Below the pieces are notes generated by a model, which searched no databases, was not told the origin of the DNA, and worked only from the letters and a program-made list of their open reading frames with translations. Below are positions 6,404 to 12,085 of a stretch of 12,085 bases of DNA, piece by piece. Origin of the DNA: Halorhodospira sp. (GTDB taxonomy: Bacteria > Pseudomonadota > Gammaproteobacteria > Nitrococcales > Halorhodospiraceae); NCBI GenBank assembly GCA_007127935.1, contig SKYL01000309.1, positions 1-12,085 of the forward strand, in the 5' to 3' direction. The position numbers and the translations under genes are program-made. The first letter of the stretch is position 1. Every line of letters begins with the position of its first letter.

Positions 6404-8104
6404 TTAGCTAAAGTGCCAAACGGTCGCCAAGTACCCGTAGTTGATGAAGTAGTAGACCACGAAGACGACCAACAGGACCAGCGCCAGGACGAAGGTGCCG
6501 GGAGCCACAATGCCCGCCGCACCGACGTTACCGTGACCACCAGTCTCCTGCGGCCGGACCAGCGGCGAGGGCTGGGTCGCTTGGTACTCGCTCGGCTCCT
6601 GGATCTTCTTACCGAAGAGGATGGAGCCGACGATAACGACCACGAATGCCGCGCCACCGATCACCGCGATCACCGCGCTGACGCCGTTCAGCGCCATCAT
6701 GGTGTACGCCACGCCGGAGTACTCCCACTCGAAGGCGGAGCCGGCGAAGCCCATGTCCCAGTGACGGCGGGAGACGCCCACGGTACCGGCGCCCATCATG
6801 AAGAACGCCGACAGGGAAGTACCAATACCGAACAGGTACGGCTGCCACTGGGCCAGTTTCGGCAACACCAACTCGCGGCGGAACAGCACCGGCACCAGCC
6901 AGTAGGTCACCGCCATGAAGGCCAGCGTGGTACCCACCGCCACCGTGCCGTGGAAGTGACCCGGCACGTAGATGGTGTTGTGGATCAGGAAGTTGATCTG
7001 CTCCGCACCCATGACCACGCCGGAGATGCCACCCAGGAAGCCGAAGCCCACCAGGGAGATGAACATTCCGGAGAAGACCGGGTTGCCCCACGGCGCCTTA
7101 CGCAGCCACTCGAAGAGCCCCTTGTCCAGCCCCTTCTCGCGCTGAGCCACCTCGACGGCGCCCGGCACAGTCAGGCCGTGGATCATGCTGGCCAGCACCG
7201 CCAGGTACATGGCGTAGCTGGTGTTGAAGATCTTCCACTCGGTACCGAGACCCGGGTCCACCAGCAGGTGGTGGGCGGACGCGATACAGATGAACAGGAT
7301 GTAGAGCAGGAACGCGCCGCGGCTGACCTTCTCGGACAGCGGCTTGGCGCCGAAGACCAGCGCCGCGATGGCATACCAGACCGCCACCATGGCCGCCACG
7401 TTGATCTGCTGCGACGAGTGACCCATACCCCACCAGATGACGCGGTACATCAGCGGGTCGATCTCACTGATGTAGCCGATGGACCACAGGAAGGTCGGGA
7501 TCAGGATCACCGCGCCGGTGGCGATGGTGAAGATGGCGATGATGGCCGCCGTCAGCGCGCCGTAAGTCACCAGCGGCAGGGAACCCTCGTACGTCTTCTC
7601 CTCCTTGGCGATGACCAGCGTGCCGAGGAAGATGAAGCAGGCCAGCAAGGCCCCCACGGCAAAAAGGATCAGACCGAGGTAGAAGTGCGGCGCCGCGGGC
7701 ATGGGCACGTAGGACGTGAACATGACGCTGGAGCCACCCTGCAGGATCGCCACCGCGGTAATCGCGGCGCCGACCATCATCAGCAGGAACGCCACCCAAC
7801 CGATCTTCGGTGTCGCCAACCGACAACGCAGCAACACCGCCGAACAGAAGTAGAGCAGCGCCACTTCGAAGAAGATGATCCAGACCAGCAGCGTCACCAC
7901 GCCGTGCCCGGTCAACGCCTGATAGAAAGTATCCGGCCCCAGAAGCTGAACGGCCGGCCAACGAGTCAATGCGACCAAGAGCCCCAATGCGCCGCCGACC
8001 AGCAGAAAGACCACCGCCGCCACGGCGTTGGCCTTGATCAGGGTCTCTGCAGGCTTGTGCAGAGCCAGGCCGGAGCGAGGGCAGATGCGGAATTGCTCAC
8101 TCAT
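6404..8104 (-). CDS. Heme-copper oxidoreductase subunit I with Gln in place of the cross-linked Tyr (NorS-like or ba3-like)
   Basis: This 566-aa polytopic protein is the catalytic subunit of a heme-copper enzyme. All six metal-binding histidines are visible. His67 (helix II) and His385 bind the low-spin heme, His383 the high-spin heme (VPGHFHGT), and His229 with His278/His279 (SAHHLLVDPG) the CuB/FeB site. The residue four after His229 is Gln233 (GMGHSSQQINV), where A- and B-family oxygen reductases have the Tyr cross-linked to His. Loss of that Tyr is typical of nitric oxide reductase branches of the superfamily, and the order subunit II, subunit I, then SCO recalls norSY-senC of ammonia oxidisers. 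A cytochrome c oxidase of cbb3-like mechanism, with Tyr supplied from another helix, remains possible. The gene starts 20 bp after subunit II, with GAGGGG eight bases before the ATG at 8104. Confidence 0.93.
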   Translation of the reverse strand: MSEQFRICPRSGLALHKPAETLIKANAVAAVVFLLVGGALGLLVALTRWPAVQLLGPDTFYQALTGHGVVTLLVWIIFFEVALLYFCSAVLLRCRLATPKIGWVAFLLMMVGAAITAVAILQGGSSVMFTSYVPMPAAPHFYLGLILFAVGALLACFIFLGTLVIAKEEKTYEGSLPLVTYGALTAAIIAIFTIATGAVILIPTFLWSIGYISEIDPLMYRVIWWGMGHSSQQINVAAMVAVWYAIAALVFGAKPLSEKVSRGAFLLYILFICIASAHHLLVDPGLGTEWKIFNTSYAMYLAVLASMIHGLTVPGAVEVAQREKGLDKGLFEWLRKAPWGNPVFSGMFISLVGFGFLGGISGVVMGAEQINFLIHNTIYVPGHFHGTVAVGTTLAFMAVTYWLVPVLFRRELVLPKLAQWQPYLFGIGTSLSAFFMMGAGTVGVSRRHWDMGFAGSAFEWEYSGVAYTMMALNGVSAVIAVIGGAAFVVVIVGSILFGKKIQEPSEYQATQPSPLVRPQETGGHGNVGAAGIVAPGTFVLALVLLVVFVVYYFINYGYLATVWHFS

Positions 8105-8124
8105 GGTGATAGCCCCTCTCCTTA

Positions 8125-8667
8125 TTATTCAGTGACGTAGATCTTGCCGAGCATGGCGTGGTGCAAGATACCGCAGTACTCATTGCACACCAGGGCGTAC
8201 TCACCGGCCTCGGTGGGCGTGATGGTCAGCACCTTCTGGTAACCCGGCAACACCTGGGAGTTGATGTTGATCGGCTGGATGGAGAGGCCGTGCTGCCAAT
8301 CCATGGAAGAGATGTTCAGCCGATAGGTCTCCCCCTTCTTCAGCTCCAGGATCGGGTACCAGTCCCAGAGCCGGGCAAGCAGATAGACGTCACTGCCGGC
8401 CGGCGGCGCCACCACCGGGAAGTTCCGGGCCGTCTCACGGCGGACCGTGTACTGGTCCACCATCTCCTCGACCTTCGCCGAAAACTGTTCCGGCGTGGTG
8501 CGATACGCCTCGCCGGAGTAGTTCTGGTTACCGAAGACGTGCCAGAACGGCATCATGAAAAACATGATCAGACACCAGACCAGCGCGATGCCGATCCACA
8601 TCAACTCGGCCCTATGGACCGGCTCGTTCCACCAGATCCTTTGGGCAGGCGGTTGTAATGCGCTCAT
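8125..8667 (-). CDS. CuA-containing subunit II of the heme-copper enzyme
   Basis: This 180-aa protein has one N-terminal transmembrane helix (about residues 24-45) and a periplasmic cupredoxin domain. The binuclear CuA site is complete: His126 (DWQHGLS), Cys161, Glu163 (backbone ligand), Cys165, His169 and Met172 in VCNEYCGILHHAML. It therefore takes electrons from a soluble cytochrome c or copper protein and passes them to subunit I. The single helix and short length fit the ba3/NorY type rather than the two-helix aa3 type. The ATG at 8667 has GAGGGGGG just upstream. It lies 48 bp after the 59-aa gene and 20 bp before subunit I, so the three are one transcript. The SCO chaperone downstream is the likely copper donor for its CuA. 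Confidence 0.95.
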   Translation of the reverse strand: MSALQPPAQRIWWNEPVHRAELMWIGIALVWCLIMFFMMPFWHVFGNQNYSGEAYRTTPEQFSAKVEEMVDQYTVRRETARNFPVVAPPAGSDVYLLARLWDWYPILELKKGETYRLNISSMDWQHGLSIQPININSQVLPGYQKVLTITPTEAGEYALVCNEYCGILHHAMLGKIYVTE

Positions 8668-8716
8668 GGACCCCCCTCGCGTTCTCTAAATTGTTAGTTA
8701 TCGCCCAAACCCGGCC

Positions 8717-8896
8717 TCAGGGCTGGACAATGGGGATGGAGACGATCTCCATGATGCCCCAGACGATGTAGAAGACCGTAGGGACGGTAATCCCAAGGAA
8801 CAGCAGCAGAAACGGGTTGTCCAACACCTTCTGCATCACCGGAATGCGCTCTTCTTCGGAAGCGCCACTCCGTCCTTCTTTTTGCTCTTCAGCCAT
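8717..8896 (-). CDS. Small single-helix membrane protein (59 aa), first gene of the oxidase operon
   Basis: I do not recognise a named family. The 59-residue product has a charged, acidic N-terminus (MAEEQKEGRSGASEEER) and one hydrophobic stretch (about residues 28-55, from NPFLLLFLGITVPTVFYIVW on). It is a plausible small accessory subunit, comparable in size and place to the single-helix subunits of ba3-type oxidases. Longer in-frame starts reach to 9157 but have no coding character. The ATG at 8896 has an AGGGGGA purine block eight bases upstream. It precedes the CuA subunit gene by 49 bp and appears to open the operon. Confidence 0.8.
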   Translation of the reverse strand: MAEEQKEGRSGASEEERIPVMQKVLDNPFLLLFLGITVPTVFYIVWGIMEIVSIPIVQP

Positions 8897-9044
8897 AATC
8901 GACTTCCCCCTGCGATCTCGTTCGTATACACATCCAGACACCGCGACCGGACCAACGACCCGCTCCAACCCATGGAGCACTGCGCACGAACCCGGCCCGG
9001 GCGCCAGCCCAGTTTCAGCGATCCCTACGGTAAAGCGGTCTCCC

Positions 9045-9061
9045 GGATCAATCGTTGATCC
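9045..9061. promoter_or_regulatory. Perfect 7-3-7 inverted repeat, candidate operator
   Basis: GGATCAA-TCG-TTGATCC is a perfect 17-bp palindrome with a 3-base centre, in the middle of the divergent promoter region. The half-sites are arranged ATCAA then TTGAT, the reverse of an FNR box, so a different dimeric regulator is more likely. It could control one or both divergent operons. Confidence 0.5.
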
Positions 9062-9127
9062 AGAGCAAGGAGCCTGCGACTTTGGAACACCGTGGACTGC
9101 GGCTATGCAGCGCACCCCCTTGCAGGC

Positions 9128-9133
9128 TATAGT
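9128..9133 (+). promoter_or_regulatory. Possible -10 element for the lipoprotein-ctaA operon
   Basis: TATAGT matches five of six positions of TATAAT and lies about 48 bases before the ATG at 9181. The sequence at the -35 position (ATGCAG, 17 bp upstream) is poor, so the promoter may need an activator or be elsewhere. Confidence 0.35.
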
Positions 9134-9180
9134 CCGGCCCTGTTTCATTGCTGTCATTAAAAGAGATTCGGATTTGCATC

Positions 9181-9813
9181 ATGATGTCTAACGGCAAGGG
9201 TTCAATCCTCCTTATTACGGCGATGGCGTTCGGCATCACCGCATGTGAACGGCCGCCGGCGGAGCGGCCGGACTTCCAGTTCGAGCGGCTCGCCCCTGAT
9301 GGGACTCCCGTGGCGGAGGACGCCGCACCCGGCGCTTGGGCGTGCCTGAGGGATCTTCGCAACGGCTTGCTTTGGGAAGCGAAAAGCACCGAGCCCGGGC
9401 TTCACTCCCACGACAACACGTACACGTGGTACAGCGAGGATGAAGGGGTTCATTTCGGGAAGCCCGGCACCCGCGACGGGGGAGTTTGCACCGGCAGCCG
9501 GTGCGACACCAACGGCTTTCTGGACGCGGTGAACCGAGCCGGCCTGTGCGGCCACCACGATTGGCGCATCGCTGATCGCCACGACTTCATGACCATCAAC
9601 GATCCGTCCATTGATCCCCCAGGCCCCCGAATCCCCACCGAATATTTCCCGCTGATGGGCGCCCGGGAACACTGGACGTCGGAAACCTACCGCAGCTACC
9701 CCATGGGGGCCTGGGTGTGGAACACCCGTTACGGTCACGACCGGGTGGACGGGAAGGATCAACCGAAACCGGTCCGGCTGGTACGCGGGACGTTGGCGGC
9801 GGATGACGGATGA
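9181..9813 (+). CDS. DUF1566 (Lcl-type) lipoprotein
   Basis: The 210-aa product begins with a short lipoprotein signal ending in lipobox GITAC, so Cys22 should be lipidated and the protein anchored to a membrane facing the periplasm. The rest is a DUF1566/Lcl C-terminal-type domain. NGLLWEAK and DNTYTWYS lead in, the core is AGLCGHHDWRIADRHDF (about 120-136), and HWTSETYRS...AWVWNTRYG...PVRLVRG closes it. Several Cys (55, 103, 108, 123) may form disulfides. The biochemical role of this domain is not established. The ATG at 9181 is preferred to TTG 9148 because it places a proper signal sequence at the N-terminus; the adjacent ATG 9184 is equivalent. The gene ends in an ATGA overlap with the heme A synthase-like gene, so the two are co-translated. 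Confidence 0.9.
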   Translation: MMSNGKGSILLITAMAFGITACERPPAERPDFQFERLAPDGTPVAEDAAPGAWACLRDLRNGLLWEAKSTEPGLHSHDNTYTWYSEDEGVHFGKPGTRDGGVCTGSRCDTNGFLDAVNRAGLCGHHDWRIADRHDFMTINDPSIDPPGPRIPTEYFPLMGAREHWTSETYRSYPMGAWVWNTRYGHDRVDGKDQPKPVRLVRGTLAADDG

Positions 9814-10793
9814 GCGGATGGTCGTCCTATAACGGCCAGCACGATCACACCATGTCCGAACGCACCGCGCACACCGCCCTCATTGCGCTCACACTGGCCC
9901 TCGCCCTGGCGCTGGTCATCGTCAGCGCCTTCGTGCGGCACGTCAACGCCGGCTTGGGTGAGTCCTTTTCATCCGGGCCTTACGGGGCCATCGGCACGGT
10001 AGAGGCCCCCGCCCAACACGCACCGGAGTGGGCCGTCGGCGCCCACCGTATCCTGGCCTCCACCCTGGGCTTGACGGTCATCGGCTTGGTGGGCTTGGCC
10101 GCTTGGCGTGGCCGCCCCAGGGAGTGGAAGGCGCTGACCGCCCTCACCGTTGTTACCGTGGGACTGGCGGCGCTGGGCCTGCGATCGGCCACCTTGCACG
10201 AGCCCGCTGTGGTGGTGGCCAACGCCATGGGCGGAGTCGCCTTGGTCGCGTTGGCGGCCCGCCTGCTCTATCCACGGATCGCCCCCGGCGGAATGGGGTT
10301 TCCTTCGACACCGGCGCTGCGCACCGGTGCCCTGCTGCTATTGGCACTACTGATCGGGCAGACGACCCTCGGTTTTCTGGTAAGTGCCAATTTTGCCGGC
10401 TTGGCCTGCCCGACGCCGAGTGGTTGTGCGCGCCCGTGGGCCTTGTGGGATCACCTCGCGCTTGCCTGGACGGCACTCCAGGTGGATGCCCAGGGGATGG
10501 CCTTACGCACTGGCGCGTTGGAGGGGCTCCACATGGCCCACCGAATCATCGGGCTGGTCACTGCCGCCGCCGCCGGCATGCTGGCGGGTCTCGCCTGGCA
10601 ACACGGGCTACGGATCTGGAGCGGTGTCCTCATCATGGCGGCCGGGGCCGCTTTGGCCACCGGCTTCTTGTCGGTGGTCTTCGGTCTCGAACTTCAGGCC
10701 GTCCTAGGGCACTACCTGCTGGCCCTGGCCATGGTGGTGTGGATAATACCACTTTGTCTGCCGGTTTCCGCGGAGTATGGTCATGGAACATAG
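9810..10793 (+). CDS. Divergent CtaA/COX15-family protein (heme A synthase paralogue)
   Basis: This 327-aa polytopic protein of about eight helices has the twofold-repeat plan of heme A synthase. All four heme-binding histidines appear: His79 (GAHRILAS), His130 (TLHEPAVV), His244 (HMAHRIIGLV) and His301 (LGHYLLAL). RHVNAGLG (43-50) takes the place of the usual TRLTGSGLS. A Cys pair, Cys200 and Cys206 (LACPTPSGC), lies in an outer loop, as in CtaA types that use loop cysteines. Such enzymes oxidise the C8 methyl of heme O to formyl. A paralogue this divergent next to a canonical copy may instead assist it or make another heme variant. The ATG at 9810 overlaps the preceding TGA; ATG 9852 (313 aa) is a possible start without a ribosome site. 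It overlaps the next gene by 11 bp. Confidence 0.87.
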   Translation: MSGWSSYNGQHDHTMSERTAHTALIALTLALALALVIVSAFVRHVNAGLGESFSSGPYGAIGTVEAPAQHAPEWAVGAHRILASTLGLTVIGLVGLAAWRGRPREWKALTALTVVTVGLAALGLRSATLHEPAVVVANAMGGVALVALAARLLYPRIAPGGMGFPSTPALRTGALLLLALLIGQTTLGFLVSANFAGLACPTPSGCARPWALWDHLALAWTALQVDAQGMALRTGALEGLHMAHRIIGLVTAAAAGMLAGLAWQHGLRIWSGVLIMAAGAALATGFLSVVFGLELQAVLGHYLLALAMVVWIIPLCLPVSAEYGHGT

Positions 10794-11928
10794 CACCTCA
10801 TCGGTCAGGGACAAGGGCTTCGAGATCTCCGGGCAGCCCATCGATTACCGGCGACAACTCGGCCTCTGGCTCTTGGCCGTCTGCGTAATGGTCTTCGGCA
10901 TCACCGTTCTCGGCGGCGTCACCCGCCTCACCGGCTCCGGGCTCTCGATGGTGGACTGGCAGCCGTTGCTGGGCATCGTCCCGCCTCTCTCTGAGGCACA
11001 GTGGCTGCGGGTCTTCGAGATGTACCGCCAATCTCCTGAGTACATTCATATCAATGCCGGGATGAGCCTGTATGAGTTCAAGACCATCTTTTGGTTTGAG
11101 TACGGCCACCGGATGGTGGGCCGGGCCATCGGACTGGTCTTCCTGCTGCCTTTCCTCTACTTCCTGATTCGGCGCAGGATTCCACTGCATTTGGTACCGA
11201 AGCTGCTGGCTATGTTCATACTCGGTGGAATGCAGGGGGTCATGGGTTGGTACATGGTGATGAGCGGGTTGGCGGAAGACCCCTTCGTCAGCCCGTACCG
11301 GCTCACCGCCCACTTCTCGCTGGCCATGGTGATCTACGTCTTTGTCCTTTGGGTGGCACTCGACCTACTCTCGCCCCGGGCGCACGAGGTAACCCCATCC
11401 CTGGGTAAGTTCTGGTGGTTCACTTTTGGGGCTACCGCGCTGCTGGCCGTGACCATGGCGTCCGGCGCCTTTGTGGCCGGATTAAAGGCTGGGTACGCCT
11501 ATAACACCTTCCCCACCATGGCCGGTCAATGGATCCCCGACGGCTACTGGTACCTGCAACCGGCGTGGCGAAACCTCTTTGAGAATCTGGCCGCGGTCCA
11601 GTTCAACCATCGGATGTTGGCGCTGCTGACCACAGCCGCGGTGCTGGCCCTCTGGATCGCCGGTACGCAGCGCTACACCGACCGGTTCAACGACAAGGCC
11701 TGGGTGGCGCTTCACTTGGCGCCGGCGGCGGTATTGGTGCAGGCTGCTCTGGGGGTGGGTACGCTGCTGCTCTTCGTGCCCACGCCGTTGGCGGCGGCCC
11801 ATCAGGGCGGAGCGGTGGTCCTGTTCACGGTGCTGGTGGTGCTGCTGCACCAGATGCGGCTGCCGGCCCGGGGGCCGATGTCGGCCCCCCTGTCCGCCAA
11901 GGAGTTGGCCGCCCGGCTGGCACCATAG
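10783..11928 (+). CDS. ctaA: Heme A synthase (COX15/CtaA)
   Basis: This 381-aa membrane enzyme oxidises the C8 methyl group of heme O to the formyl group of heme A. It has the long, mitochondrial/alphaproteobacterial-type sequence: VTRLTGSGLSMVDWQP (46-61), NAGMSLYEFKTIFWFEYGHR (91-110), GYAYNTFPTMAG (237-248). Heme-binding histidines are His109, His177 (TAHFSLA), His276 (NHRMLA) and His340 (AAHQGGAV). It has no paired loop cysteines, unlike the copy just upstream. The ATG at 10783 is chosen over the ATG at 10777 because GGAG lies seven bases before 10783 but only one before 10777. The start overlaps the previous gene by 11 bp. Heme A production implies that at least one oxidase in the cell, plausibly the one encoded divergently, carries heme A. 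Confidence 0.97.
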   Translation: MEHSTSSVRDKGFEISGQPIDYRRQLGLWLLAVCVMVFGITVLGGVTRLTGSGLSMVDWQPLLGIVPPLSEAQWLRVFEMYRQSPEYIHINAGMSLYEFKTIFWFEYGHRMVGRAIGLVFLLPFLYFLIRRRIPLHLVPKLLAMFILGGMQGVMGWYMVMSGLAEDPFVSPYRLTAHFSLAMVIYVFVLWVALDLLSPRAHEVTPSLGKFWWFTFGATALLAVTMASGAFVAGLKAGYAYNTFPTMAGQWIPDGYWYLQPAWRNLFENLAAVQFNHRMLALLTTAAVLALWIAGTQRYTDRFNDKAWVALHLAPAAVLVQAALGVGTLLLFVPTPLAAAHQGGAVVLFTVLVVLLHQMRLPARGPMSAPLSAKELAARLAP

Positions 11929-11951
11929 GGAAGGGCAGAGCAACTTTCTTC

Positions 11952-12040
11952 CCGTAATTGCGAGCGAAGCGAAGCAATCCCCATTGGTTGGCACCAAGGT
12001 GATAAAGATTGCTTCGTCCCTCCGTTCCTCGCAGTGACGG
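11952..12040. repeat. Dispersed palindromic repeat (MITE/REP-like)
   Basis: The arm at 11952-11979, with core TTGCGAG...GAAGCAATC, is the imperfect inverse of the arm at 12007-12040, with core GATTGCTTCG...CTCGCAGTGACGG. The right arm has a six-base insertion. Between them TTGGT-TGGC-ACCAA (11984-11997) forms an inner hairpin. This kind of ATTGCGAGCGAAGCGAAGCAATC palindrome is known as a multi-copy intergenic repeat in many bacteria. Here it follows ctaA and has no coding capacity. Confidence 0.75.
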
Positions 12041-12085
12041 ATTGTTCAATGTTTCCTCAGTGCCGGTGCCCCTTTTCACCAGGCC

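Larger units (their letters stand above)
8897..9180. other. Divergent intergenic region between the oxidase operon and the heme A synthase operon
   Basis: These 284 bp separate divergent operons and should hold both promoters. Visible elements are the perfect 7-bp inverted repeat at 9045-9061, a plus-strand TATAGT (9128-9133) and a minus-strand TATACG near 8929-8934 without a convincing -35. No RNA gene or further coding sequence is evident. Confidence 0.6.

Noticed and set aside
6413..8140. 575-aa open frame on the plus strand
   Set aside because: It is the exact antisense of subunit I and the end of subunit II. The translation is dominated by H, R, Q, D and E with no hydrophobic core, as expected from GC-rich codon bias. 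The opposite strand has clear heme-copper motifs.
8897..9157. Longer form (146 aa) of the 59-aa protein
   Set aside because: The added segment spans the divergent promoter region and has no coding character. The internal ATG at 8896 has a purine-rich ribosome site.
10028..10888. 286-aa open frame in another plus-strand frame
   Set aside because: It overlaps the CtaA-like gene, is Gly/Arg/Pro-rich, and has none of the helices or His motifs found in the chosen frame.
11928..11953. GGGAAG/CTTCCC hairpin as terminator of the ctaA operon
   Set aside because: The stem is six pairs with a 14-base loop and no T-run after it, so it is too weak to call.

Overview
The window looks like the chromosome of a GC-rich, respiratory gammaproteobacterium, perhaps of the Ectothiorhodospiraceae/Thioalkalivibrio kind. 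That lineage is inferred from gene order and protein style, not from a search. The left edge carries the start of tuf (EF-Tu) behind tRNA-Thr, tRNA-Gly and tRNA-Tyr, all on the minus strand. This is the tRNA-tufB order of Escherichia coli and relatives, lacking only the leading thrU tRNA.

Positions 580-8896 are a minus-strand block devoted to heme-copper respiration, in two modules. Module A (8896 down to 4432) encodes a 59-aa membrane peptide, a CuA-bearing subunit II, a heme-copper subunit I, heme O synthase (ctaB) and a SCO/SenC copper chaperone. A perfect 12-bp hairpin follows subunit I, and a shorter hairpin with a T-run lies just before the SCO gene. Subunit I has all six metal-binding histidines but Gln where oxygen reductases have the cross-linked Tyr. 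With the adjacent SCO gene this resembles the norSY-senC clusters of nitrifiers, so NO reduction is a real alternative to O2 reduction.

Module B (4352 down to 580) is the unusual part. One polypeptide fuses a bc1/b6f-type cytochrome b, two [4Fe-4S] sites and an MvhD/FlpD-type iron-sulfur domain. It is followed by a membrane-anchored periplasmic protein of unknown family, a second heme-copper subunit I with an altered active site and no CuA or cytochrome c partner, and a 61-aa two-helix peptide. The genes overlap or lie within 26 bp of each other. Just upstream is a near-perfect FNR/DNR-type box (4412-4425), 22 bp from a TAnnnT -10 element, which suggests induction by low oxygen or nitric oxide. 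I infer a membrane complex carrying electrons between cytoplasmic Fe-S carriers, the quinone pool and a NorB/cbb3-like catalytic subunit.

Divergently, on the plus strand (9181-11928), lie a DUF1566 lipoprotein, a divergent heme A synthase-like protein and a canonical heme A synthase (ctaA/COX15). Each overlaps the next, so they form one operon. With ctaB they would supply heme O/A to the oxidases. The right edge holds a palindromic dispersed repeat.
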